Source: Pseudoalteromonas luteoviolacea
GTDB lineage: Bacteria > Pseudomonadota > Gammaproteobacteria > Enterobacterales > Alteromonadaceae
DNA: 64,000 nucleotides
NCBI RefSeq assembly: GCF_001750165.1
Contig: NZ_CP015412.1
Span: 558,001 to 622,000, forward strand
Direction: 5' to 3'
Made by a program: the position numbers and the translations under genes. Numbering within the stretch: position 1 is the first letter of the stretch; every line of letters begins with the position of its first letter. Under the pieces are notes generated by a model, which made no database searches, was not told where the DNA came from, and saw nothing but the letters and a program-made list of their open reading frames with translations. Below are positions 45,929-54,236 of the stretch, piece after piece.

Positions 45929-47068
45929 ATGAGTGAATATAGCCAAAAGTCATTACCATCAAAGTTACTAACCTGGGGTGCAATTGCATTTCTTGTTTAT
46001 TTAGTGCTAGTTGCCGTAGGTACAGTCAGTGGTGGTTTTAAACTTGCTTCCGGCGGTTCTGAAGGTGCGAAAGAAATTTTCGCCTTTGCTACTAATCCAT
46101 TCGTCGCACTTCTATTGGGTGCACTTGCTACAGCCCTAGTTCAATCATCTTCTACTGTAACATCTGTTATAGTCGGTTTAGTTGCTGGTGGTTTGCCATT
46201 ACAAATCGCCATCCCTATGATTATGGGTGCAAACATAGGTACTACAATTACAAACACATTAGTATCTATAGGTCATATTCGTTCTAAAGAAGAGTTCCAA
46301 AGAGCCTTTGCTGCTTCTACTGTACATGATTTCTTCAATCTATTTGCGGTAGCGATCTTCTTACCATTAGAGATCATGTTCGGTTTATTAGAAAAGTTCT
46401 CTGCCAGTCTTGCGCACCTATTCGTTGGTGATGCGGACTTATCAATTAAGAGTTATAACTTCATCAAGCCTTTAGTGAAACCAGCTGTTGGCGTTGTTAA
46501 AGATTCTGTAAGTTTCCTAGATGGAAAAGCTGCTGGTATCGCAATGGTTGTTATTGGTATCGCATTAATCCTCTTTGCTGTAACAACTTTAGGCAAGCTG
46601 CTAAAACAAGCACTTGTAGGTAAAGCAAAAGACTTACTTCATGGTGCAATCGGCCGCGGTCCAATTGCAGGGATCAGTTCAGGTGCTGTAGTTACTGTTA
46701 TGGTTCAGTCTTCATCAACGACTACTAGCTTAATGATTCCACTTGCAGGTAGCGGTGTTTTCACTACGCGTCAAATCTACCCATTCACACTGGGTGCAAA
46801 CATCGGTACTACTATTACAGCGCTACTTGCAGCAACTTCAATCACAGGCCCTGCGGGTGAAGTAGCGTTAACTGTTGCGTTAGTACATGTAATGTTCAAC
46901 GTTTTCGCTGTTGGTCTAATCTACGGTTTGCCACTACTGCGCGAAATCCCAATCAAGTGTGCTGAGAAGCTTGCTGAAGTGGGTGCTAAGAACAAGACTG
47001 CTGCGTTCGGATATGTACTTGGTTCATTCTTCGTAGTACCCGGTCTTATCATGCTAGCTGTTCGTTAA
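45929..47068 (+). CDS. Na+/phosphate symporter (NptA/SLC34 type)
   Basis: 379 aa, with about 8-9 TM segments in two inverted halves, each with the hallmark Q-S-S-S motif: TALVQSSSTVTSVIVG near 65-80 and VMVQSSSTTTSLMIPL near 255-270, and MGANIGTTITN and LGANIGTTITA repeats after each. It imports phosphate driven by sodium, fitting a marine organism. AAGCG-like RBS is weak. Followed by a clear terminator. Confidence 0.93.
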   Translation: MSEYSQKSLPSKLLTWGAIAFLVYLVLVAVGTVSGGFKLASGGSEGAKEIFAFATNPFVALLLGALATALVQSSSTVTSVIVGLVAGGLPLQIAIPMIMGANIGTTITNTLVSIGHIRSKEEFQRAFAASTVHDFFNLFAVAIFLPLEIMFGLLEKFSASLAHLFVGDADLSIKSYNFIKPLVKPAVGVVKDSVSFLDGKAAGIAMVVIGIALILFAVTTLGKLLKQALVGKAKDLLHGAIGRGPIAGISSGAVVTVMVQSSSTTTSLMIPLAGSGVFTTRQIYPFTLGANIGTTITALLAATSITGPAGEVALTVALVHVMFNVFAVGLIYGLPLLREIPIKCAEKLAEVGAKNKTAAFGYVLGSFFVVPGLIMLAVR

Positions 47069-47089
47069 TTTAAGCTAGACAATATAACG

Positions 47090-47122
47090 CCTCGGTGACT
47101 TTATTTTGTCACCGAGGTTTTG
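47090..47122 (+). terminator. Intrinsic terminator of the Na/phosphate symporter gene
   Basis: A 10-bp perfect stem CCTCGGTGAC / GTCACCGAGG with an 8-nt loop, then TTTTGTT. Confidence 0.85.
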
Positions 47123-47184
47123 TTCATATAAATGCAATAAAAAAACTTCACAATAAAGCTGATTAAAACTTTTAGTTGTATCTA

Positions 47185-47679
47185 ATGCGAAATTCTAGAA
47201 CTATTCAATTTGAGTTATACACACATACAGACCCTCTTTTTCCTATAGGGAAGGCATCTGCACTTGATGAAATTGAGTTTGAGGTCCAAGGGGACGAGCT
47301 TGTGTTGGACTGTTTGTTGCCAAGTGACGCTGCTTCAGGCAATACACTGGTGATTACTTCTACTCATATAGATGCTCGGTATGTCAACTTTAGCGGAAAT
47401 GTAGTGCTAGATGATCTAGATATTGTAAAAGGCTCTGTTGAACTTATTTTAAAAGGCAATGGTAAAGCAGGTACTTACATGACACAGCTTAGTTTGCTTG
47501 GAGAAACTGGTGGGGTTAAAAACATCGTGGATGCACAGGTTGAGTTGGCATGTGGGATTGATAGTAATGAGGCAGATTCATCAACTTTTCAATCTCAGCA
47601 GCCTTTCTTTAAGATCCTATCTGCAAGATTGACTGCCTGGAAAAATGAATTAATGGACGGTTTAGCTTTACAGAGGTAG
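47185..47679 (+). CDS. Hypothetical soluble protein
   Basis: 164 aa from ATG 47185; a TTG nine bases upstream (47176) is also possible, and neither has a clear ribosome-binding site. The product is acidic with alternating hydrophobic residues suggesting beta-structure (EIEFEVQGDELVLDCLLP, VNFSGNVVLDDLDIVKG). No signal peptide, TM or known motif. It overlaps the convergent anmK by 12 nt at the stops. No function can be assigned. Confidence 0.6.
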   Translation: MRNSRTIQFELYTHTDPLFPIGKASALDEIEFEVQGDELVLDCLLPSDAASGNTLVITSTHIDARYVNFSGNVVLDDLDIVKGSVELILKGNGKAGTYMTQLSLLGETGGVKNIVDAQVELACGIDSNEADSSTFQSQQPFFKILSARLTAWKNELMDGLALQR

Positions 47680-48852
47680 TGAAATTTTCCCGAAGGTCAA
47701 TTGCCCTTGTGTATTCTCATCTGCACTTTCACTCATGACACATTGATTCGCAAGTACGGCGAACAGTACAGCTTCTTTAGAGTCTGTATCAATTCCATCA
47801 TTATCAAGCTTCACAATATTAAAATTCCTTGAGAGTTTATCCTTTAGTTTATTGAAAAGTGTGTCATTGTGGGCACCACCACCACTGACTATGACCTCTA
47901 CTGTTCCTGAAACATCTAGCTTTGTAATGTGGTCAACAATACAATATGCAGTGAATTCATTTAATGTCGCAAGTGTGTCATGGTGCGAAATTTTAAGCTT
48001 CTTGTGCAAAATTATTGATTCTAGTAAGTCTACATTAAACAATTCTGGGCCAGTGGTTTTAGGCATAGGCTGTATAATGAAGTCCAATGACGTCAATGCC
48101 GATAGTAATTCTTTGCATACTATACCTTTAGAAGCTAAGTCCCCATTTTGGTCATAAGCTAGATTTAAATATTTTCGGACATATTGGTCCATCAAGGTGT
48201 TTCCAGGTCCAATGTCAGAGCAAATGATGTCATTAAGAGTATGGTTCTTCCCTATAAATGTAAAATTTGCAATTCCACCGATATTTAAAAGTAAAGTGTT
48301 TTTATTGGGCTCAGCGAACAGATAATAATCACCGTATTGTGCTAAAGGCGCACCTTCGAACCCTGCTGCTATGTGCTTTTGTCTAAAATCGGATAAGGTT
48401 ATTATACCTGTATCTATAGCAATATGATCGCCATCCCCAATCTGCAAAGTACCATGTTTAAAGTCGGGTAAATCATGGAAACTATTTGGACAATGATAAA
48501 TCGTTTGCCCATGGCTTGCTATTAGATCGATGTCTTTATCTTCTATTCCCCATCTTGATAATTGCTCGTTAACTAAGCGTGCATGGTAAGTGCCAATCCA
48601 AGGGTTGAGCAAAGTCATATATTTCAGGTCAACATATTCTTTAGAAAAGACAGCTAAAATCTTTTCTTTGATTGCATCGTCATAAGCGACAGTTTCAAAA
48701 TGAGTAACTTTACATTGTGTACTTATGCCAGACCCAGAAATCACACAAACGGCGATATCCAAGCCATCCAAAGATGTTCCGCTCATTAAGCCTATAATGG
48801 TTCTTTGTTTTTTTTCTGATAGTTTGTAAAGTCTTTGTATATGTGGGTTCAT
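47668..48852 (-). CDS. anmK: Anhydro-N-acetylmuramic acid kinase
   Basis: 394 aa. The N-terminal phosphate-binding block IGLMSGTSLDGLDIA is the family signature, followed by IASHGQTIYH, GDGDHIAIDTGI, NIGGIANFT and DIGPGNTLMDQY, then VSGGGAHNDTLF. It cleaves and phosphorylates 1,6-anhydro-MurNAc from recycled peptidoglycan, feeding N-acetylglucosamine metabolism. It starts 5 bp after the preceding stop, so it is the third gene of an operon with a binding protein and a small secreted protein. Confidence 0.94.
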   Translation of the reverse strand: MNPHIQRLYKLSEKKQRTIIGLMSGTSLDGLDIAVCVISGSGISTQCKVTHFETVAYDDAIKEKILAVFSKEYVDLKYMTLLNPWIGTYHARLVNEQLSRWGIEDKDIDLIASHGQTIYHCPNSFHDLPDFKHGTLQIGDGDHIAIDTGIITLSDFRQKHIAAGFEGAPLAQYGDYYLFAEPNKNTLLLNIGGIANFTFIGKNHTLNDIICSDIGPGNTLMDQYVRKYLNLAYDQNGDLASKGIVCKELLSALTSLDFIIQPMPKTTGPELFNVDLLESIILHKKLKISHHDTLATLNEFTAYCIVDHITKLDVSGTVEVIVSGGGAHNDTLFNKLKDKLSRNFNIVKLDNDGIDTDSKEAVLFAVLANQCVMSESADENTQGQLTFGKISLPL

Positions 48853-48857
48853 AAGTA

Positions 48858-49268
48858 CTACTGAATATTGTTAGTGGTTAAGACTGAAATGACTGGGTAA
48901 ATATTGTGACCTAGTTCGAGAGTCAAATTGACTGCTTGATAACCATCAAGAATAATTTTTTTTGGTAATGCTGTCAGTAAGTGGGCTTGACCATTGGCAT
49001 ATAAAACCATGATCTGCTCAGGCTCCAATATCCTTCGGCCTGAGGACAAATTAGAGATATTGATAAGTACGGCCCTGTTTCCCTCGTCAGTTGACATTGC
49101 AAGAGTACTGTTTATCTTAAAGTCACTGTTCTTCGGTCTAATTTTATCTTGGTTATAAAATTCGTTCAGATTAATTTGTGGTAAATAAGTATCTATTGAA
49201 TATGGTTTTTCTTTTGACAGGGCGGATGTTGATATCATCAACAGCGTCAAATATAAAAGATATTTCAA
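48858..49268 (-). CDS. Small secreted hypothetical protein
   Basis: 136 aa. Signal peptide MKYLLYLTLLMISTSALS. The mature part of about 118 residues looks like a single beta domain (AVLINISNLSSGRRILEPEQIMVLY in parts: AVLINISNLSS, ILEPEQIMVLY). It overlaps the upstream binding-protein gene by 4 nt (ATGA) and is followed by anmK after 5 bp. Not recognised; operon position hints at a periplasmic role linked to the binding protein or to muropeptide recycling. Confidence 0.65.
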   Translation of the reverse strand: MKYLLYLTLLMISTSALSKEKPYSIDTYLPQINLNEFYNQDKIRPKNSDFKINSTLAMSTDEGNRAVLINISNLSSGRRILEPEQIMVLYANGQAHLLTALPKKIILDGYQAVNLTLELGHNIYPVISVLTTNNIQ

Positions 49269-50035
49269 ATGTTCTCCTTAGTTAGCTCTTTTGGTTGTGC
49301 CGCTTTTAATATTTTTTCTATTTCTGGTTTTAAGCTTTCTATTGCTTCGTTAACCGCATCAATTTCTTGCTGAGTGAAATTTATCCGGCTCAACATAAAG
49401 TGGATAGCATTATCGTTGACGATATATGAGTGTAACCTTAATTTATCGTACCCAAGTCGATTGATATAATAATATCCGCTGTATTCATCCTCTATTAAAA
49501 AGTCGATTCTTTTTTTGTTTACCAGTTCCATTCGTCTTGAAGCGCTTGCGACTTCTACAAGCCTTTGCTGATACCAAGAAATTTGTAAGATTTGCCTTAA
49601 CTCCTCGCCATAGTATGCCCCAGGGTTTGTAACGAAGGTGTATTCTGCGGCAAACAATTCAGTAAGGCTTTTGACTGGCGCAAGTTCAAGTCTGGTAAAT
49701 AATCTCATGCGTTCCCGCCTATAAGGAACTGTAAAATGTGCGTTTTGTGCTCTTTCTATATTAAAACTAGCTGAGGGCAAAACATCAATAAATCCTTTAT
49801 ATAATTCAACTAACCCTCTGGCTGAGCTAGGTAAACGCAAAAACTGAATACAGATCTTTGCTTTTTCAAAAACTAACTTAGTTATCGCTATATCTACACC
49901 TTTTGGGACATCGTTTTCATATCGGATGTATGGGGGCCAAGTGCCACCTATACCGACCTTTTTTTCTGTTTTACAGTTTGGCGCAGAATGGACGAAGCTT
50001 GAGTAGAAAGCAATTGCAATTAAGATCTTTTTCAC
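49265..50035 (-). CDS. Periplasmic solute-binding protein, SBP family 3-like
   Basis: 256 aa with a GTG start and signal peptide ending FVHS-AP. The mature start VGIGGTWPPYIRY, then PKGVDIAITKLVFEK and PFI-type pattern, match the polar amino-acid-type binding-protein fold (GTWPPY is the equivalent of the usual G-x-x-P-P-F). There are no permease or ATPase genes nearby, so it may be an orphan receptor or a non-transport protein of the type common in Pseudoalteromonas and Shewanella. Ligand unknown. Confidence 0.8.
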   Translation of the reverse strand: MKKILIAIAFYSSFVHSAPNCKTEKKVGIGGTWPPYIRYENDVPKGVDIAITKLVFEKAKICIQFLRLPSSARGLVELYKGFIDVLPSASFNIERAQNAHFTVPYRRERMRLFTRLELAPVKSLTELFAAEYTFVTNPGAYYGEELRQILQISWYQQRLVEVASASRRMELVNKKRIDFLIEDEYSGYYYINRLGYDKLRLHSYIVNDNAIHFMLSRINFTQQEIDAVNEAIESLKPEIEKILKAAQPKELTKENI

Positions 50036-50084
50036 ATGACGTTTCTGAGTGGAATTATAAACTTAGTATGATTTATTTAGGAAA

Positions 50085-50113
50085 AAAAACAAAGGTGCTT
50101 TGCACCTTTGTTT
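50085..50113 (-). terminator. Strong intrinsic terminator of the chitin operon
   Basis: An 11-bp perfect stem AACAAAGGTGC / GCACCTTTGTT with a TTT loop; on the minus strand it is followed by a run of T (the plus strand shows eight A at 50082-50089). It lies about 80 bp after the chitinase stop. Confidence 0.88.
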
Positions 50114-50190
50114 ATAATAGGGTTGGCCTATCCATTGGTCAATTCACAAATCAGTTATGAATATCAACCCTAACTTTTAATGCAGCCGGA

Positions 50191-52650
50191 TTAAAGCGCC
50201 TTCCAAACTTGTGCTTTTCCAGGCTCCTCACCTCGAGTCCACCATTTTGCTTGATATAGCGAACCGTTATGAGTAACTTTATCTCCTCCTACGTACACAG
50301 TATTTGCATCCCAAGCCGGTGCACCTGAGTCTACATTTGTGATGGTCACATCAAAAGATGTAGCTGTTGTATGTGTACCGTCAGACACAGCTACTGATAC
50401 TGTCACTGTTGTGTCTTGAGCCACATCACCCGCTGTTAGTTGCACTGATGCACCTTGACCAGATACAGTAAGACCTGCTGGTACATTCCAAGTATACGTT
50501 AGTGGGTCATTGTTAGGGTCAGTCGCTACTACAGAGACATTTACAGATTGTGTTTCTTGTACAGTCACATTTGCTATTGGCTGAACAACTGGAGCACCAG
50601 CTGGTACATCTGCCTTCACTAACACAGATACTGTTTTCTCCGTAGCTGCGTTTTGGTCATCAGTTACGACGATTTTCAATTGGAAAGTTGTGTCAGTAGC
50701 CACTGATGGCGCAGTAATGCCAACTGTTGCTGTGTTTGCCGCTGTTAACGTAAGACCTTGACTTGACCAAGCATATGTTAATGCCGCACCTTCAGGGTCA
50801 GTTGCATTCACTGTAAGGTTAGTCGATTGGCCAGAGTTTAGTGTTAAATTTGCGTCAACGTTAACAACCGGTGCTCTGTTTACAGGCATACCACCAGTTA
50901 ATCCATCATACATGGCATTTAAGATATCACCATTGTCTGCATCAACTTCCCAAGCGAATAGACCACCTAAATTGTGTAGGTTAACGTACTGGCCTTTTGC
51001 ACGAACTGAGCGAGGGCTATCATACGTAAGAAGTTTACCCTTAGATTGGTTCCAAACCCAAGCTGCTTCAGCTTGTTCATCATATCCTACTGTGAAGCCA
51101 TTCAAACCATTTCCACCACCAACAAGGTTTTTAGCAATTGCTTTATAGTCCATGATGCCAGCTTCCCAGACACCTTCGCTGGTGGAACCTGAATATTTAC
51201 CATTACCCGGCGCTGTCATAGGATTGCCTGGAATAGTCGTATTTGAGTCAAATACGCCATCCCATCCACGGCCATACATAGCAGCACCTACAACGATTTT
51301 CTTCGAGTTAACACCTTGCGCTAATAAAGCTTTAACTGCGTTATCAAGTGTATATGCAGGACCTTTTCTTGGTTCACCATTATCGTCTAAGCCAGTTCCG
51401 TCACATTCACCTTGGCTTAAGTGTGAGCCGCAATATATGCCAGTTTGGTGACCTGTTACATTATTCCAACCACCGTAAAAATCGTAAGTCATGGCAAAGA
51501 TGTAGTCCATGTATTGTTGAGCAACTTGATAGTCTACGTCTTCTATCTTGTCATAACCAGAGCCAATTGCAGAAGTAAGCTCATACTTACGACCCGTTTC
51601 GGCCTCTAACTCGTCAAGCATAACTCTTAGCTCTTGCATTAACGCAATGTAAGCTGGCCCATCATTTACAGGGTCACCCAAACCTGGGTTTGGACCATCA
51701 CCACCTGGGAATTCCCAATCAATATCAACACCATCATAGAACTTCCAAGTTTTCAAAAACTGCTTCATTGATGCGACAAACGTGTCTCTGTTTGCTTTAG
51801 TTGTGAAGCCATGGAAAGGGTCTGATAGAGTCCAGCCACCTACTGAAGGTAAGATTTTCAGGTCAGGATAACGTTGTTTAAGCGCCATTAACTGAGCATA
51901 TGTACCACGGATTGGGTCATTGTTGTCAGTACCAGGCAGCGTCTTCTGCACTGCCGCCCAAGGATCGTGAATTACAACTTCATAATCCTGAGAATCTGCA
52001 CATGCTTTTTGTAATGCACGCCAGCTATTACCATTTTCAATTTCTTTCAAAGATTCGTTAGGTCCACAAATTGGAATGAATCCGTAAAGAAGGTGAGATA
52101 AGTTGTGCGCAGGAATATTAGACACATCAAAATCACGGCCGTAGATGCCCCACTCTACAAAGTAAGCACCCGTTACCATGCCTGGAATAGTGCCATTGTT
52201 AGCGTTATTAGGATCTACATCCATTGTTAATGGCTGTAAATGACCGCCGTCCGTATCTGCTATTACAATTGGTTTACCTGCACTTTTAGCACAACCAGTT
52301 GCGTCACAAATTTCTAGGTATAGTGTATGACGACCTGATTTAGTATACGGGAACGAAACTGTACCGCCCTTAGTGCCCGCTGCTAGAGGACCTTGATTTA
52401 CGACTTGATTATCAAAATAAACTTTATAACTGTCGCCGCCTGTGCCACTCCATGAGTTCCACTTAATGTTTACTGTCACAACATCTTTAGCTTGTACGAT
52501 TTGCTTGTACGAGCCATTACCTTCTAGATTTACATCTACAAACGAGTAGGTTTGCGGTTCCCAACTGATTTGTGGAGCTGAAGGTGCTGCCATCAATCCA
52601 GTAGACATCAATGCTAATCCTATAGCTGCAGTTAAATTATTAATTTTCAT
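50191..52650 (-). CDS. GH18 chitinase (Serratia ChiA-like), secreted
   Basis: 819 aa. Signal peptide MKINNLTAAIGLALMSTGLMA, an N-terminal FnIII-like ChitinaseA_N domain (about 24-135), and a GH18 barrel (about 160-580) with catalytic Glu313 in DGVDIDWEFPGGDG (D-x-x-D-x-D-x-E), PSVGGWTLS, and FAMTYDFYGGW. Two PKD/cadherin-like beta modules follow (about 605-690 and 695-780), ending in a CBM5/12-type module (WDANTVYVGGDKV, YQAKWWTRGEEPG). The N-terminal plan resembles processive ChiA of Serratia. Third gene of the operon; released product probably chitobiose. Confidence 0.95.
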   Translation of the reverse strand: MKINNLTAAIGLALMSTGLMAAPSAPQISWEPQTYSFVDVNLEGNGSYKQIVQAKDVVTVNIKWNSWSGTGGDSYKVYFDNQVVNQGPLAAGTKGGTVSFPYTKSGRHTLYLEICDATGCAKSAGKPIVIADTDGGHLQPLTMDVDPNNANNGTIPGMVTGAYFVEWGIYGRDFDVSNIPAHNLSHLLYGFIPICGPNESLKEIENGNSWRALQKACADSQDYEVVIHDPWAAVQKTLPGTDNNDPIRGTYAQLMALKQRYPDLKILPSVGGWTLSDPFHGFTTKANRDTFVASMKQFLKTWKFYDGVDIDWEFPGGDGPNPGLGDPVNDGPAYIALMQELRVMLDELEAETGRKYELTSAIGSGYDKIEDVDYQVAQQYMDYIFAMTYDFYGGWNNVTGHQTGIYCGSHLSQGECDGTGLDDNGEPRKGPAYTLDNAVKALLAQGVNSKKIVVGAAMYGRGWDGVFDSNTTIPGNPMTAPGNGKYSGSTSEGVWEAGIMDYKAIAKNLVGGGNGLNGFTVGYDEQAEAAWVWNQSKGKLLTYDSPRSVRAKGQYVNLHNLGGLFAWEVDADNGDILNAMYDGLTGGMPVNRAPVVNVDANLTLNSGQSTNLTVNATDPEGAALTYAWSSQGLTLTAANTATVGITAPSVATDTTFQLKIVVTDDQNAATEKTVSVLVKADVPAGAPVVQPIANVTVQETQSVNVSVVATDPNNDPLTYTWNVPAGLTVSGQGASVQLTAGDVAQDTTVTVSVAVSDGTHTTATSFDVTITNVDSGAPAWDANTVYVGGDKVTHNGSLYQAKWWTRGEEPGKAQVWKAL

Positions 52651-52717
52651 TACTATCTCAACCTTATTTTACATGTTATATCCAAACCCCAATAATTGGA
52701 GCGACCTTTACATCTGT

Positions 52718-54151
52718 TTAAATCTTTTTCCAAACCTGTGTTGTTCCAGGTTCTTCGCCTCGGTTCCACCACTTAGCTTCATAATCAACACCGTTATGGC
52801 TTACCTTATCGCCTGCTACGTATGTTTTTGACTTGTTCCAAGGTTTTAGTGTACTAGCGACGTTCTTAACGGTGATATCCGCAGTTGTTGTTGATGACAA
52901 TTCGCCATCTGAAACACTGACTCCAACTGTATAGCTAGTGTCGTTTGTGACATCTGCGGCCTTTAATGTAATTGTTGCCCCTGTCCCTGTGAATGTAAGG
53001 CCTGCTGGAACGTCCCACGTATAACTCAGTTCCATTGTGTCACTATCAAAAGCGTGAACATGTAACTGGGCCTCTGTCAGTTCATTCATTATTATCGGAT
53101 CAGGCTTATGTACTGTAGGTGGCGTGTTAGGTTGCTTAACCTGAATGGTTAAGTTGTACGTATTGGCTGCATCTGTTACAAACACTTCGTTGGTTAAAAT
53201 ATTATTTTGGTCGAAGTTTATGTTTCCATCAGCACCTTTTACGCCAACTTGCACATCTGTTGAGTAGTTAGTATTAAGTATATTTGCTAATTCTGTTTGC
53301 CAATTTGTTTCATTGGTCGATGTTATTTTTAGTGATTGCTTAATAATTTCTTGACCATTGCCGTTGAAAACTCTCGCCCAGACAGTATCGCCGGCGGTTG
53401 CATTTTGACCTTGCTTAATGAAATAACCGGCACTGATCCAATCGACTGGTTGAACATCTGTCACGATATTGATGTCTGAACAATTATAAAAGCCTTCACC
53501 AGCCACATCGTTGCGTTGCCAACGGGTATATAGAATTGCTCTGCCACTTCTTTCTTGAGGAATATTTAACGTCATTTCGTAGAATTTTTTACCGTCTGGG
53601 TCTGTAACAAAGTTGATGTTGCCTACCTCAGTAATCAAATCCAGATCTGTCCAATTGAGCATATCTGTAGTGGCATTAAATGTAGGTTTCGTTAAATAGA
53701 ATTTCCAAAAGCTTGGGTTGTGTGGTGTTGTTGCTCTAAATCGTATTGCAACCTCCCCGTTTGCATTTGGCTTAACATCAGTTATTTGCCAATCTGCATG
53801 GGGTAGGTTCATGCCTCTTTTTTCATTAGAACCTGCCGCACAAAGTGTGCCATCTGGTATTGCGGCTTCTACGGCTGCTTGGTTGTTATAATCAGCAATA
53901 AGTGACGCAAATTCATGCTCTTGTACAAACTGAACATATCCTGATTCTAAAAATGCTGCCCTACATGCCAAGTTTGGAATGTTTGACCCATCGTCTGGCC
54001 ACCAATAACCGCCTTGTGCCTCACAGATTGATTGTCTTGCTTTTGGGTAGTCCATAAAGCCATGTGCAGATGCATTGATTGAATGTAATGTCAGATAGGC
54101 TGTACAAGCAACAGAGACTGACGTTAAAACCTTTCTTTTTAGAGTTTTCAT
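52718..54151 (-). CDS. AA10 lytic polysaccharide monooxygenase (GbpA-like)
   Basis: 477 aa from ATG 54149-54151, favoured by AAGGTG 6 nt upstream. After the signal peptide (ending INASA) the mature protein begins with His30, one half of the copper-binding histidine brace; His118 in MNLPHADWQ is the second His. AA10 domain about 30-215, a GbpA2-like beta domain (about 225-335), a PKD-like module (about 350-425) and a C-terminal CBM5/12 module (KSKTYVAGDKVSH, EAKWWNRGEEPG). It cleaves crystalline chitin oxidatively, aiding the chitinases. Middle gene of the operon. Confidence 0.95.
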   Translation of the reverse strand: MKTLKRKVLTSVSVACTAYLTLHSINASAHGFMDYPKARQSICEAQGGYWWPDDGSNIPNLACRAAFLESGYVQFVQEHEFASLIADYNNQAAVEAAIPDGTLCAAGSNEKRGMNLPHADWQITDVKPNANGEVAIRFRATTPHNPSFWKFYLTKPTFNATTDMLNWTDLDLITEVGNINFVTDPDGKKFYEMTLNIPQERSGRAILYTRWQRNDVAGEGFYNCSDINIVTDVQPVDWISAGYFIKQGQNATAGDTVWARVFNGNGQEIIKQSLKITSTNETNWQTELANILNTNYSTDVQVGVKGADGNINFDQNNILTNEVFVTDAANTYNLTIQVKQPNTPPTVHKPDPIIMNELTEAQLHVHAFDSDTMELSYTWDVPAGLTFTGTGATITLKAADVTNDTSYTVGVSVSDGELSSTTTADITVKNVASTLKPWNKSKTYVAGDKVSHNGVDYEAKWWNRGEEPGTTQVWKKI

Positions 54152-54236
54152 TTCGCTCACCTTGATACTACATGCTGATTTTTTTGTTATGTTGACTTCG
54201 GTTTTGTGGAGGAGGTTGCCCTCCTCCAATTACTTT

